NCBI GenBank assembly: GCA_029260595.1
Contig: JAJDCY010000023.1
Location: forward strand, 416,355-480,354
Length of the DNA stretch: 64,000 nt
From: Phycisphaeraceae bacterium
GTDB lineage: Bacteria > Planctomycetota > Phycisphaerae > Phycisphaerales > Phycisphaeraceae
Direction of reading: 5' to 3'
Shown: in pieces, positions 1-10,800 of the stretch
Numbering within the stretch: position 1 is the first letter of the stretch
How the letters are laid out: every line of letters begins with the position of its first letter
Program-made: the position numbers and the translations under genes
The notes under the pieces: model-generated
What the model was told of the DNA's origin: nothing
What the model saw: the letters and a program-made list of their open reading frames with translations, nothing else
Databases searched by the model: none

Positions 1-96
1 ATCGCGTTGATGATCGGTCTCCTGTGGGATGGCCAAATATCCTAGCCGGGGTAACCGCGGTCGGCGCTACGCAAACATCCTATCACAACCCGAACA

Positions 97-125
97 TTGA
101 CGCGGAGCGGCCGGGTCACTACAAC
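97..125 (+). promoter_or_regulatory. Putative sigma-70 promoter of recA
   Basis: TTGACG (97-102) and TACAAC (120-125) are separated by 17 bases, a fair match to the housekeeping promoter pattern, and would give a leader of about 80 bases before recA. I see no convincing LexA-type dyad between it and the gene. The rest of bases 1-211 shows no supportable gene. Confidence 0.45.
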
Positions 126-211
126 TGACTTCATTAAGCAGTGTCGCAGCGCCCTCGCGCTAAACCGGCAGATTTATCGCAGACACCCTTCACCGCGGAG
201 GACCGGACCCG

Positions 212-1339
212 ATGGCTAAGAAATCCCCCAACGTTGTGATCAAAGCAGCCGCGAACGCGCTTGACCGTCGATCGGCCGGTGCCGGCGAGCAAGACCCCAA
301 GAAGCAACAGGACCTCGACCAGACGCTCAAGCAGATCGAGCGATCGTTCGGGCAAGGCGCGATCATGCGGCTGGATGATGATCCGTCGCTGATCGCACCG
401 GGCATCCCGACCGGGTCGATCAGCTTGGACCTGGCGCTCGGTGGACGAGGCATCCCGCGCGGGCGGGTGGTGGAGATGTTCGGTCCCGAGTCATCGGGTA
501 AGACGACCCTCGCGCTGCACGTGATCGCCAGCACGCAAAAGCTAGGCGGCACGGCTGCGTTCATCGACGCCGAGCACGCGCTGGACCCGACCTGGGCCCG
601 GCGGCTGGGCGTGAACCTCGAAGAGTTGCTGGTCAGCCAACCCGATACCGGCGAACAGGCGCTCGAGATCTGCGAGATGCTCGTGCGGTCCAACGCGGTC
701 GAGGTGATCGTGATCGACTCGGTGGCCGCGCTGATCCCGCGTGCGGAGATCGAGGGCGAGATGGGCGACACGCACGTCGGCTTGCAGGCACGGCTGATGA
801 GCCAGGCGCTTCGTAAGCTCACTGGCGCGATCAACCGCAGCAAGTGCACCGTGATCTTTATCAACCAGATCCGCGAGAAGATCGGCGTGATGTTCGGCAG
901 CCCGGAGACGACCCCCGGTGGGCGGGCGCTGAAGTTCTATTCGTCCGTTCGCCTGGACATCCGCCGGACCAGCACCATCAAGGAAGGCGACCAGGCCGTG
1001 GGTAACCGCGTCCGCGCCCGCGTGGTCAAGAACAAAATCGCCCCGCCGTTCCGCGACGCCGAGTTCGACATCATGTTTAACGAGGGCATCAGTGCGACCG
1101 GCGACCTGCTGGACCTGGCGGTCGGCGCCGATGTCGTCGCCAAGTCGGGCGCGTGGTTCAACTACGGCGAGGTTCGGTTGGGGCAAGGGCGCGAGAACGT
1201 CAAGCGATTCCTCAAGGAAAACCCCGACCTGTTCGAGGAGATCAAGATCAAGCTCCTCCAGGCCAAGGGCGTGCTCCCGGCTGAGCCGACCACAGAAGAC
1301 ACGGCCGAGGCTACGGAGCCCGAAGCCGCCGCGGTCTAG
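212..1339 (+). CDS. recA: Recombinase RecA
   Basis: RecA, 375 aa, is the ATP-dependent strand-exchange protein of homologous recombination and the co-protease of the SOS response. The Walker A motif GPESSGKT is at residues 91-98, about 25 residues later than in E. coli RecA, so this protein has an N-terminal extension rich in Lys, Ala and Gln. The [19 protein letters not shown] segment and the [17 protein letters not shown] segment are typical RecA core. The C-terminus is acidic ([16 protein letters not shown]), as in the regulatory tails of other RecAs. The ATG is preceded by GGAGG about 11 bases upstream. It stands alone in its transcription direction, with a small unrelated gene 95 bases downstream. 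Identification is secure. Confidence 0.98.
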   Translation: MAKKSPNVVIKAAANALDRRSAGAGEQDPKKQQDLDQTLKQIERSFGQGAIMRLDDDPSLIAPGIPTGSISLDLALGGRGIPRGRVVEMFGPESSGKTTLALHVIASTQKLGGTAAFIDAEHALDPTWARRLGVNLEELLVSQPDTGEQALEICEMLVRSNAVEVIVIDSVAALIPRAEIEGEMGDTHVGLQARLMSQALRKLTGAINRSKCTVIFINQIREKIGVMFGSPETTPGGRALKFYSSVRLDIRRTSTIKEGDQAVGNRVRARVVKNKIAPPFRDAEFDIMFNEGISATGDLLDLAVGADVVAKSGAWFNYGEVRLGQGRENVKRFLKENPDLFEEIKIKLLQAKGVLPAEPTTEDTAEATEPEAAAV

Positions 1340-1434
1340 AGCAACCCGACCCGGCGTTCACTCCAATCCCGATTCAGTAACCGTCGCCGCGCGGTCGATG
1401 ATGGTGTTGCTACCGCGCTGCAACGGACCCAGGT

Positions 1435-1689
1435 ATGGACAGCCCCGACTACATCGTCGAGATCGAAGGCGTCACCGCGACGGACCCGCGCGGTGCGAGC
1501 GCCCGCGCCGCCGGCTTCCGCGACCGACCCTGGCTGGCGATCCAGTGGCGCTGCTGCGGGGCGTACAGCCGCGTGTATCGCAACAGCAAATCGACCGCCT
1601 ACGAGGGCCGCTGCCCCCGCTGCGCCCGGCCCGTCAACGTCCCGATCGGCCCCGGCGGCACCAACAACCGCTTCTTCACGGCGGAGTAG
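1435..1689 (+). CDS. Small zinc-ribbon-like protein
   Basis: An 84-residue protein with no function I recognise. The C-terminal half has a WRCCG pair followed about 20 residues later by GRCPRC, spaced like a single zinc ribbon, then a conserved-looking GPGGTNNRFFTAE tail. There is no signal peptide or membrane segment, so it should be cytoplasmic. The ATG has only a weak AGG upstream. It lies between recA and a converging gene. The residue pattern (paired cysteines, few low-complexity stretches) argues that it is real rather than a chance ORF. Its family may be lineage-specific; nucleic-acid binding would be a guess. Confidence 0.6.
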   Translation: MDSPDYIVEIEGVTATDPRGASARAAGFRDRPWLAIQWRCCGAYSRVYRNSKSTAYEGRCPRCARPVNVPIGPGGTNNRFFTAE

Positions 1690-1760
1690 GCGCGCCAAGA
1701 GCTGCGCTTCTGTGACGTGGCTTGGTGAGCGAGACTTGCGGGCGAATCGGACAGCCGCAA

Positions 1761-2450
1761 CTAATTCAGATAGACGTGGTCGACAGGCTGTGAGGGGCGG
1801 AAGCGTTCGGCCAGCGCGAGTGTGCGGCGGGTGTTGCACAGGAGTTCTTCGAGGCGGGCGGCGCGGACGATGGCGTCGGGTTCGGCGAGCATCGCGTATC
1901 GCTGGTCGAGGTCGCAACAGACGGCCATCGCGGCGAGGTCGACCAACGCGGCGGTGGGGATCTCGGCGTTGAGCCAGTTGTGGATGGCGCTGACCGAGGC
2001 GAGGCCCTTAAGCAGTGGGTCGCTGAGCAGGTTCTCGATCCGCCGGCGGCAATCGGTCAGATCGATCTCCAGCGGTGGACGGCCTTCGGTCGGCGCGAGC
2101 AGCGCCGAGCGGTAGGGCTTGCTGGGGACCTCAGCCTGGATCCGTGCGCGGCAAACACCCTGAAGCAACAGGTTGTATCGCCCGTCACGCAGCGCCTCGT
2201 GGCGGATCACATACCCGATGCACACGTGCTCGCGCACAGGCGGGCAGGGGTCGGGGACGCGATTGGACCCGTCACCGTCGAATAGCGCCATCGCGATCAG
2301 CCCGCGCGAGTTGAGCGCATCGTGGGCCATACGCCGGTAACGCGGTTCGAAAATGTGGATCGGGATCGTCGTGTGGGGAAGCAGCACACACCGCGGCAGC
2401 GGGAAGACAGGGATCGGCTTGCCGAAGTCAATCGTGTGCGTTTCGAGCAT
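1761..2450 (-). CDS. LON N-terminal (substrate-binding) domain protein
   Basis: A 229-residue stand-alone Lon substrate-recognition domain lacking the ATPase and protease parts. The N-terminal IPVFPLPRCVLLPHTTIPIHIFEPRYR is the family hallmark (read in pieces: PVFPLP, LLPHTTIPIHIFEPRYR), followed by a HVCIGYVIRHEALRDGRYNL strand set typical of the fold. Such single-domain proteins are common and their job is poorly known; substrate binding for proteolysis is plausible. I chose the ATG at 2450 because the family motif begins about ten residues later; a longer reading frame to 2597 adds non-family sequence. A TATTAT box sits five bases before this ATG and no Shine-Dalgarno is seen. It is transcribed divergently from ilvB. 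Confidence 0.85.
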   Translation of the reverse strand: MLETHTIDFGKPIPVFPLPRCVLLPHTTIPIHIFEPRYRRMAHDALNSRGLIAMALFDGDGSNRVPDPCPPVREHVCIGYVIRHEALRDGRYNLLLQGVCRARIQAEVPSKPYRSALLAPTEGRPPLEIDLTDCRRRIENLLSDPLLKGLASVSAIHNWLNAEIPTAALVDLAAMAVCCDLDQRYAMLAEPDAIVRAARLEELLCNTRRTLALAERFRPSQPVDHVYLN

Positions 2451-2455
2451 GCCCA

Positions 2456-2461
2456 ATAATA
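2456..2461 (-). promoter_or_regulatory. -10-like TATTAT box before the LON-domain gene
   Basis: On the minus strand TATTAT ends five bases before the ATG at 2450, so transcription would begin at or near the start codon. No clear -35 element is visible at the usual distance. It is one of several similar arrangements in this window. Confidence 0.35.
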
Positions 2462-2747
2462 GGCACAGATCGTGGCGGGTTGTAGTGGCGAGGGTTTCTT
2501 CAAGAAGTGGCTGGAAAAAAATTGATCTTGCCGGTACCCGGATCGTATACTTGGTCGTGATGACAATGGCCCCCCGCCAGATCGACGCCCCGGCCAATCC
2601 GTGCGCAAACGCGTGTCGGCACCCACTCCCATACCCGCCGCGGTGCCTCCCGGTGCTGGGCGTGGTCGTCGCCTGAGCGGGGGACCCGCACCTTCGACGA
2701 GTCGCCGCCCGTTTCCCGGGGCGGCTATAAACCCAATATGATTCCGT

Positions 2748-2786
2748 GGGTATACCCCCTTCACGGGGAGAGCCGATTATTAATCG
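2748..2786. repeat. Two small inverted repeats in the ilvB leader region
   Basis: The 351 bases between the divergent LON-domain gene and ilvB contain no supportable gene. They hold a perfect 10-base palindrome GGGTATACCC (2748-2757) and a 6+1+6 inverted repeat CGATTA-T-TAATCG (2774-2786) directly before the ilvB ribosome binding site. Either could be an operator or RNA hairpin affecting ilvB. I see no leader peptide rich in branched-chain codons, so classical attenuation is not supported. Confidence 0.3.
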
Positions 2787-2801
2787 AGGGAGGCGTCAGC
2801 C

Positions 2802-4577
2802 ATGCGCAACAGCCAGAAACTCACCACCAGCGATATCGACGCGCGGTCGGACGGGAAGACCACCGATCAGTTCAACGGGATGACCGGGGCCCAGGTCTTC
2901 CACGAGATGATGCACCTGCACGGGGTCAAGCACATCTTCGGGTACCCGGGCGGGGCGATCCTCCCGGTGTTCGACGCGATCCACGAGAGCCCGCACTTTG
3001 ACTTTATCCTGACCCGCCATGAGCAGGGCGCCGGGCACATGGCCGAAGGCTACGCGCGGGCGTGCGGGCGGCCGGGCGTCGTGCTCGTGACATCCGGCCC
3101 CGGTGCGACCAACACCGTGACGCCGCTGCAGGACGCGCTGATGGACGGGACGCCGATCCTGGTCTTCTGCGGACAGGTCGCGACCGGCGCGATCGGCACG
3201 GACGCGTTCCAGGAAGCCGACGTGACCGGGATCACGCGCGCATGCACCAAGTGGAATGTGCTAATCAAGGACGTGCGCGACATCCCGCGCCGGATCAACG
3301 AGGCCTTCCATATCGCGACCACCGGTCGGCCGGGGCCGGTCCTGGTGGACCTGCCCAAGGATGTAACCGCTTCGATTATGCGTGAGCCGGTGCGGACCGA
3401 GCCTCACCTGCCCGGGTACCACATCCGCGAGCTGGGTACATCCGATGAGATTGTGCGCGCGGCGGAGATGATTAACCGGGCCGAGCGCCCCGTGATCTAC
3501 TGCGGGCAGGGCGTGATTCTGGCTGGGGCACATGACCAGTTGCGCACGTTCGCGGCGAAGGGCAACCTGCCGGTGACAACCACACTGCAGGGGTTGGGCG
3601 CGTTCGACGAGCAATCGCCGTTGTCGCTGAAGATGTTAGGGATGCACGGGTCGGCGTATGCGAATTACGCGATGCAGGCGGCGGATCTGATCATCGCGGT
3701 CGGGGCGCGGTTCGATGACCGGGTGACCGGGCGCGTCGCGGACTTCGCGCCGGAAGCGCGGCGTGCCGAGCGCGAGGGACGCGGCGGGATCATCCACTTC
3801 GACATCGCGCCGGAAAACATCAACAAGGCGATCCCGGTGACGCTCGGGGTTGAGGGCGATGCGCTGCGCAACCTTGAGGCATTGATCCCGCTGATTGAAC
3901 ACCGCGAGCGCAAGGATTGGGTTGAGCAGATTCAAAAATGGAAAGTGGCTCACCCGTTCCGCTACAAGGACAACACCGACCGGATCAAGCCGCAGACGGT
4001 GATCGAAGAGCTATACAAACAGACCCAGGGCGAGGCGATCATCACGACGGGCGTCGGGCAACACCAGATGTGGGCCGCGCAGTTCTACCGATGGAAGCAC
4101 CCGCGTCAGTTCATCACGTCGGGCGGGCTCGGGACGATGGGGTACGGGCTGCCGTCGGCGATTGGTGCCAAGCTGGCGATGCCGGAGCGGACCGTCGTGG
4201 ACATCGACGGGGACGGGTCGTTCTGCATGACGGGGTTGGAGATGATCACGGCTGCGCAGTATGGGATCGGGGTGAAGGCCTTGATCCTGAACAACGACTT
4301 CCAGGGGATGGTCAAGCAGTGGCAGGATCTGTTCTATAAAGAGCGGTACAGCCACACGACGATGCACAACCCGGACTTCGCCAAACTCGCCGAGGCCATG
4401 AACTGCAAGGGCCTGCGCTGCGCGGACAAGCAGGACCTGCCGAGCAAGATGAGTGAGTTTATCGAGCATGACGGGCCGATCGCGATGGAGGTGGTGGTCG
4501 AGAAGCACGAGCATGTCTACCCCATGGTGCCGGCCGGCAAGGCGCTGCACGAGATGGAACTGGGCGATTTTGATTAA
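2802..4577 (+). CDS. ilvB: Acetolactate synthase large (catalytic) subunit
   Basis: A 591-residue ThDP enzyme that condenses two pyruvates to acetolactate, or pyruvate with 2-ketobutyrate, the first common step of valine, leucine and isoleucine synthesis. The domains run in the usual order: PYR domain with [15 protein letters not shown] and the catalytic Glu74 in [17 protein letters not shown], a central FAD-binding domain ([13 protein letters not shown]), and the PP domain with the ThDP/Mg motif [13 protein letters not shown] followed by [21 protein letters not shown] about 10 bases upstream supports the ATG. The small regulatory subunit ilvN and ilvC, often adjacent, are absent; the next gene is an exported TPR protein. 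I prefer anabolic ilvB over the catabolic enzyme because of length and the FAD region. Confidence 0.96.
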   Translation: MRNSQKLTTSDIDARSDGKTTDQFNGMTGAQVFHEMMHLHGVKHIFGYPGGAILPVFDAIHESPHFDFILTRHEQGAGHMAEGYARACGRPGVVLVTSGPGATNTVTPLQDALMDGTPILVFCGQVATGAIGTDAFQEADVTGITRACTKWNVLIKDVRDIPRRINEAFHIATTGRPGPVLVDLPKDVTASIMREPVRTEPHLPGYHIRELGTSDEIVRAAEMINRAERPVIYCGQGVILAGAHDQLRTFAAKGNLPVTTTLQGLGAFDEQSPLSLKMLGMHGSAYANYAMQAADLIIAVGARFDDRVTGRVADFAPEARRAEREGRGGIIHFDIAPENINKAIPVTLGVEGDALRNLEALIPLIEHRERKDWVEQIQKWKVAHPFRYKDNTDRIKPQTVIEELYKQTQGEAIITTGVGQHQMWAAQFYRWKHPRQFITSGGLGTMGYGLPSAIGAKLAMPERTVVDIDGDGSFCMTGLEMITAAQYGIGVKALILNNDFQGMVKQWQDLFYKERYSHTTMHNPDFAKLAEAMNCKGLRCADKQDLPSKMSEFIEHDGPIAMEVVVEKHEHVYPMVPAGKALHEMELGDFD

Positions 4578-4669
4578 CGCGACCGGGGATTGAGGCGATA
4601 AACCTGATAGCGGCTGGCCGATGCCGGTCGTGTTATCGGTACACCAGTGCATCCGTGGAAGGGGTGAAG

Positions 4670-6325
4670 GTGTTGTCGCAACTTTCAACGTCTCGACGTG
4701 CGCTCGTTATCGTCGCTGTAATCATCCTTGGAATCACAAGCGCCGGCGTGGCTGCGCCTGGGCGCTCAAGCCCCGGCGAGCACCCGATCTGGCGCGGGGT
4801 TGTGCTCGAGCGGCTGCTTGGTGCGCACATTAAAGATGCGGACGTTCGCGACAGCGTGATCGCGGCGCTGGATCGAGTGGTGCAACTGGCGCGCAGCGGC
4901 GACGCGGCGGCGCGGTCGGCTGTGGACGCAGCCAAGCGCGACGGCGACCTTCGCGGCGTCGAGCAACTGCTGAACCGCTTACCGAACGCGACCGATGAGG
5001 CTGCGCTAGGGATCGAACTCGCCGCTGTGGAGCGGGTCAACAACAACCGCTATGAGAGGCCGCCAAGTGAGGGTTCTGCAACGCAGACCGTTTCTGGTCA
5101 CGCAGCCGCAGCGGGCCCCTCGGCTGCGTTGCCGCCGGATCGCGATAGTCCCGAGTTGGGCTCGCGTGTCTTCGAGATCCCGAGGGATGACGATCTCACG
5201 CTGGCTTCGACCTATGCCGAATACGCAGAATCCAGCCTGGAGAACCGCGACTATGACGAGGTCGAACGGATGTCTCTCAAGGCGCTGGCGCTTTACGAGA
5301 AGCTTGGTGAATTGGAAGAAATCTCGCGGATCTGCTTTCAGTTGGGGTCGATGTATGCGACACGGGACGCCTTTGAGAACGCCGAGCGCTTCTATCAGCG
5401 GGCGCTTGTGATCGAGCGCGGGCTTGGTAGAGACGAGTCGATCGCCGCGGCGTGCGCAAACCTTGGTTCGATCAGTATCGAGCGCGGGAACTTCGCGGAT
5501 GCGGAGCGGATGTTCCTCCAGGCAGTGGAGATCGAGCAGACACTGGGCATTGATCACAACCTGGCGACGAACTACGCGAATCTCGGAGTCGTGTACCAGA
5601 CGGTTGGGAGTTGGAACCGGGCCGAGCGGGCGTACCGCAAGGTGCTGGCGGCGCAGGAGCGCCTCGGCGACCGTGACGGTCAGTCTTATACGTTCCAAAC
5701 TCTCGCCACGGTCCATGAATCGAGTGGCGACTATCTCGCGGCCGCGAGGGCACGCCTACGCGGGGCGGCGATTGACGAAGGTCTGGGCAGGTTCGACGCG
5801 GTTGCGCAAGCGTACCGCCGGCTCGGCATGCTCTACGACCAGGCCGACGATCCCGAACAGGCGCTGGCGATGCACGGGCGCGCCGTAGAGATGTATCAGC
5901 GGATGGACGACCTGAACGGTTTGGCCGCGGCGTGTGCTGACTTGGGGCTGCTGCACGATCGGCTGGGCCAACACCTGGAGGCGGAGCGCGTGACACGCCA
6001 GGCGCTGGCCGCGTACGAAGCACTAGGGCAGTCCGAGGGGATCGCCCGGTCGTGCGGAAACCTGGCGGTGATCGTCAGGCGGACCGGAAACGTCGAAGAG
6101 GCACGCCGGTTGCTGGTCCGCTCGTATAAAATTGCCCGCCAACTGGGCGACGAGGCGATGATGGCCGATCACAGCGCGAACCTTGGGTTGGTCGCGCAGG
6201 ACCTTGGCCGCCCCGACAAAGCACGGCAATTCCTCAGCCACGCCAGAGACCTCTACGACGCGAACCAGGCCCACGAGATGGCTGCACAGGCGCAGGCCTG
6301 GATCGACACGCTCGGCGATCACTAG
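4670..6325 (+). CDS. Exported tetratricopeptide-repeat protein
   Basis: A 551-residue protein with an N-terminal signal sequence or anchor (RRALVIVAVIILGITSAGVA) and then a long TPR array from about residue 170 to the end. The repeats are about 40 residues each, of the kinesin-light-chain type (for example YEKLGELEEISRICFQLGSM, ANLGSISIERGNFADAERMF). Between signal and repeats is an Ala/Pro-rich linker. It should be a protein-protein scaffold in the periplasm or at the outer side of the membrane; the partner is unknown. Starts at GTG 4655, 4664 and 4670 are all in frame. I chose 4670 because GGAAGGGG lies about six bases before it. It sits 92 bases after ilvB with no functional link apparent. 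Confidence 0.75.
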   Translation: MLSQLSTSRRALVIVAVIILGITSAGVAAPGRSSPGEHPIWRGVVLERLLGAHIKDADVRDSVIAALDRVVQLARSGDAAARSAVDAAKRDGDLRGVEQLLNRLPNATDEAALGIELAAVERVNNNRYERPPSEGSATQTVSGHAAAAGPSAALPPDRDSPELGSRVFEIPRDDDLTLASTYAEYAESSLENRDYDEVERMSLKALALYEKLGELEEISRICFQLGSMYATRDAFENAERFYQRALVIERGLGRDESIAAACANLGSISIERGNFADAERMFLQAVEIEQTLGIDHNLATNYANLGVVYQTVGSWNRAERAYRKVLAAQERLGDRDGQSYTFQTLATVHESSGDYLAAARARLRGAAIDEGLGRFDAVAQAYRRLGMLYDQADDPEQALAMHGRAVEMYQRMDDLNGLAAACADLGLLHDRLGQHLEAERVTRQALAAYEALGQSEGIARSCGNLAVIVRRTGNVEEARRLLVRSYKIARQLGDEAMMADHSANLGLVAQDLGRPDKARQFLSHARDLYDANQAHEMAAQAQAWIDTLGDH

Positions 6326-6430
6326 CCATCCAATCCCCAAGCCGACAACGACCCGCCCAGCAGCGATCGTGCTGCGTCAAAGCAACCGGCCATTAGAATG
6401 CGCACAATTCGCACGTGGCCGAGAACACTC

Positions 6431-7633
6431 ATGATCGCGAAGCAATGTCGGTATCGATGCGTTGTATTGCTTAGCGTGGCTGTGTGCCTGTGCGTTTTAT
6501 CAACAGCCACTCGGGCGGATCCATCGCCCGATGCAGTGGGTAATGATCTAGGTGTGCGTGTCGTGCCGGCCTTCCCTCATCTTCGCTTCGAGCGGCCTAC
6601 CTATATCACTCATGTCGGCGATGACTCGGATCGGTTGTTCGTGTTGGAACAGAGCGGGCATGTGTTTTGGATCGACAACGCTGCATCCGCCCGCGAGCGT
6701 CACCTGTCGCTGGATCTGCGTCGCCAGACGCGGCGGGTCAATAATGAGGAAGGGATGTTGGGATTCGCGGCGCATCCGGACTTCAGCGAGAACGGTCGCG
6801 TGTTCCTGCACTACAGCGCCGCACCCGGCCGGACGCGCAACCACATCAGCGAGTTTCGTATGGATGTCGCGACCGGGGTGATTGATCCGGGATCGGAGCG
6901 TGTGTTGCTGTCGGTCGATCAGCCGCGGGGCAATCACAACGGCGGCACGATCACTTTCGGCCCGGACGGGTTCCTATTTATCGGGCTGGGCGACGGCGGG
7001 TCGGCCGGCGACCCCTTCGGCAATGGCCAGAACCTTGCCACGCTGCTTGGAACGATCCTGCGCATCGATGTGGATCACGCGGATGCGCCGCTGCGGTACC
7101 GAGTCCCCGCGGACAACCCATTCGTAACAGACGATGGTGCGCGTGGCGAGATCTGGGCGTACGGGCTGCGAAACCCGTGGCGGTTTTCATTCGATCGTGA
7201 TACGGGAGAACTCTGGGCCGGTGATGTCGGGCAGGTCGAGTCCGAGGAGATCGATCTGATCGTTAAGGGGGGAAACTACGGGTGGAACTATCGTGAAGGC
7301 ACGCGGCGATTCAGGCGGAACTGGCGAGTCGCGGGTCCGTTCATCGACCCGGTAATCGAGCACGGGCGCGGCGAGGCGCGGTCGATCACCGGCGGGTACG
7401 TGTATCGCGGGCAATCGATCCCGACTCTGCGTGGGTGGTACGTGTACGGTGACTACGCGACGGGCTTGATGTGGGCGCTGCGGTATGAGGATGAGCGCGT
7501 GACGGGGCACCGATTCATCGCGCACGTGCCGGAGATCGCCAGCTTCGGCGAGGACCAGAGCGGTGAGTTGTATGTAGTCTCACTGACGGGGCTGATCTAC
7601 AAACTCACGCCGAACGATCGGCCCGCCGACTGA
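6431..7633 (+). CDS. Secreted PQQ-type glucose/sorbosone dehydrogenase-like beta-propeller
   Basis: A 400-residue secreted propeller of the glucose/sorbosone dehydrogenase (GSDH) family, related to soluble PQQ glucose dehydrogenase and Hedgehog-interacting-like proteins. The signal peptide is CRYRCVVLLSVAVCLCVL ending near TRADP. Family blocks are present: RLFVLEQSGHVFWID, GNHNGGTITFGPDGFLFIGLGDGG, the GLRNPWRFSFDRDTGELWAGDVGQ core, and GGNYGWNYREG. The His in GNHNGG is where PQQ enzymes keep a catalytic His, but many family members have unproven activity. The start at 6431 gives a standard signal peptide; an in-frame ATG at 6398 adds 11 residues. No adjacent sugar genes are present, so the substrate is unknown. 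Confidence 0.85.
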   Translation: MIAKQCRYRCVVLLSVAVCLCVLSTATRADPSPDAVGNDLGVRVVPAFPHLRFERPTYITHVGDDSDRLFVLEQSGHVFWIDNAASARERHLSLDLRRQTRRVNNEEGMLGFAAHPDFSENGRVFLHYSAAPGRTRNHISEFRMDVATGVIDPGSERVLLSVDQPRGNHNGGTITFGPDGFLFIGLGDGGSAGDPFGNGQNLATLLGTILRIDVDHADAPLRYRVPADNPFVTDDGARGEIWAYGLRNPWRFSFDRDTGELWAGDVGQVESEEIDLIVKGGNYGWNYREGTRRFRRNWRVAGPFIDPVIEHGRGEARSITGGYVYRGQSIPTLRGWYVYGDYATGLMWALRYEDERVTGHRFIAHVPEIASFGEDQSGELYVVSLTGLIYKLTPNDRPAD

Positions 7634-7868
7634 TCAATGATTAGTTGGTCGACCGATTGCGTTCGCACGGAGCATTGTGCCGGATCGCGCGTCTGTGACG
7701 ATCGTCCGGTCCCATTGCGGATCACCACGAGGTCGGTAAAGCCGCGCGGGACTTGGGTCGAAGTACTTAATGAGATCGCGTGCGCAGGTTACTTGGAGTG
7801 CGGCCATATTGGCTTGGCCCTCGTGCTCGCGCTACATCACAAACTGGCCGGCGGGAGGAGAGGTAGCT

Positions 7869-10800
7869 TTGCCGAAACCAGGCGCTGCGATTGACAAGGA
7901 ATCAGGCGACGCGGAGATACCGAAGCCTGGTGCCGACTCCTCCTCCAGCCGACCCGGCCGACCTGACGCCACCGATTCTGCCACGCCGCGACACACGGCT
8001 GCGACACCCGCACCGGCTACATCCGATTTCCCACTGTTGATGAGCATCGCCCCGGTCGGGATGTTCCACAACGATGCCCAGGGCAGGTGCGTCTTCGTCA
8101 ACCAGGCGCTGTGCGAACTAACGGGCTTCACCCAAGACGAAGCTCTTGGCGACGGCTGGGCCCGCGCGCTGCACCGCGACGACAGGGAGCGGGTAGTCGC
8201 CGAATGGATGGCGGCCGTCGAGCGTCGCGAGCCGTTCCGAAGCGAGTACCGGTTCCTGCTGAACGATGGGCAGATCAACTGGGTCCTCGGCCAGGCGGTT
8301 GCGGAGGTCGACGACCACGGCGAGGTGACCGGTTTTGTCGGAACGCTGACCGATATCAGCGGCCAGAAGCACGCCGAACAGGCGCTTCGAGACGAGAAGC
8401 AACGCCTGGCGCTGGCGGTTCGCGGCGGCAACCTGGGCGTCTGGGATTGGCATGTCCCGTCGGGCGAGGTCTACTTCAACCAGACATGGGGCGACATGCT
8501 TGGCTATGCGGCGGAGGAACTCGAGCCCAATTACCTGACCTGGGAGCGGATGCTCCACCCGGATGACAAGCCGCGCGTCATCGACGCGCTCACCAAACAC
8601 CTCAAGAGCATTACGGACGACTATGAAGTGCAGTTCCGTATGCGCACGAAGACGGGCAATTGGAAATGGATCCGGGCATGCGGAAAGGTGGTGGAGCGGG
8701 ACACGGACGGACACGCCGTGCGTATGACGGGGACGCACACGGATATCGACACAAGCAAACGCGCAGAGCAGACTCTCGCACGCCACCTCGACCAACAGCG
8801 GATGATCGCCCAACTCGGTGAGATGGCGTTAGGCGAGACCGAGATAGTCGCCCTGATCAAGCAGGCCGCGACGATGATCGCCGAGACACTCGGGACGCAG
8901 TTGTGTCAAATCTTCGAACTGATGCCGCTTGGGGAGACACTGCTGCTGAGAGCGGGCGTGGGGTGGGCCGACGGTCAGGTCGGGAAAGCCGCCGAGCCTG
9001 CGTCGCCGGATACCTATACGGGGTATACCCTCGCGGCCGGCGAACCCGTGGTGATCGACGATCTGAGTTGTGAGAAGCGTTTTTCGACTCGGGGCCTGCT
9101 CGCACAACACGCCGTGACCAGCGGGATGCTGGTGACGATCCCCGGCGAGAATCAGCCGTACGGGGTGCTTGGCGTCTACTCCAGGAACGCTCGAGCCTTC
9201 ACCCCTGATGAAGGGGTGTTCCTGCAGGCGGTATCGGCTCTGCTTGGGGCGGTGATCCGCCGTCACCGCGATCAGGAGGCTCGAGAGATCCAGGAGGCCC
9301 GCATCCTCGCGACGCGCGACGACATGGAGGCGCAGGCTGTCGAGCTCGGTGTCCGCTCACAACAGCTCGAACAGATCCGCGCCGCGGCCGAGGATACGAA
9401 CCAGCAACTGATGGCTCAGATCGAAGAGCGCAAGGGAATCGAGCAGGCACTGCGGCAGAACGAACGGACGGTGCGATCGCTGTACGAGATCACTTCGCAG
9501 CAAGACGCATCGGCTGACGACCAGATCCGCCGCATGCTCCAACTCGGTTGCCGGCGGCTGGGGATGGAGATCGGCGTGCTTTCGCATGTCTGCGGGACCG
9601 AGTACGAGGTGGTCCACGCGCTGGCCCCACCGGACACCGGAATCGAATCGGGTATGAGGCTCGACCTAAGAAACACCTACTGCCGCGAGACACTTACCGC
9701 GGGTGATCCGGTCGGCTTCGAGCGATCGGTCGGCACGGAGCGGATGAACCATGCGGCCTATCGGAAATATCGATTGGAGACGTATCTGGGCGTCGCGGTG
9801 CGGGTAAACGATGAGTTGTTCGGGACGCTGAACTTTTCTAGCCGTCAGCCGCGAGAGGAGGTATTCACGGATTCCGAGCGCGATCTGTTGATGCTGATGG
9901 CGCGGTGGATCGGGAGCGAGATCGCGCGTGTGCAGGCGGACATCGCCCAGCGTCACCAGGCCGAGGACCTTCGAGCCACCAAGACCGCGCTCGAATCGCA
10001 GACGCGCGAGTTGGCCGCGAAATCTGAGCAACTCGAACAGGCGTGGGCGCAGGCCCAGGCCGCGACGCGCAGCAAGAGCGAGTTCCTGGCCAACATGAGC
10101 CATGAGATCCGCACACCGATGACCGCGATCCTCGGCTACGCGGACCTGCTGCTGGAAGAGGAGGGGATCGAGAAGGCACCGCGGTCACGAGTCGAAGCGA
10201 TGCAGACGATCCGGCGCAACGGCGATCATCTGTTGACGCTGATCAATGATATCCTTGACCTGTCCAAGATCGAAGCGGACAAGATGACCGTCGAGCAGAT
10301 CGCGTGCAGCCCGGTGAACATTATCGCCGATGTGCTGTCGCTGATGAGGCACCGTGCGAAGGACAAGAATCTAACGCTGATAGCCGAGTACCCCGACCGT
10401 GTCCCGGCGACGATCCGGAGCGACCCGACGCGGCTGCGGCAGATCCTGGTGAACCTTGTCGGCAACGCGATTAAGTTCACCGAGCAGGGCGGCGTCACGA
10501 TCACAACGCGTCTGGTCGCTGACCCAACCGGCGATAACGGACTGCTGCGGTTCGAGGTTTCAGATACCGGGATCGGTATGACGCCGAAGCAGGTTGGGCG
10601 ACTGTTTCAACCCTTCACGCAGGCTGATACGTCGACGTCGCGCAAGTTCGGTGGGACGGGGCTGGGGCTGACGATCTCACGCCGGCTGGCGAAGATGCTC
10701 GGCGGTGATATCGAACTGGCAAGCGAGCCAGGCAAGGGCAGCACGTTCTCCGTGACGATCCGAACCGGATCACTAGCTGGCGTCGAGATGCTGGATGACA

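Noticed and set aside
97..141. LexA/SOS box upstream of recA
   Set aside because: CTG and CAG flank ACTTCATTAAG (11 bases, not 10) and no GAAC-N4-GTTC type dyad is present. I could not support an SOS operator.
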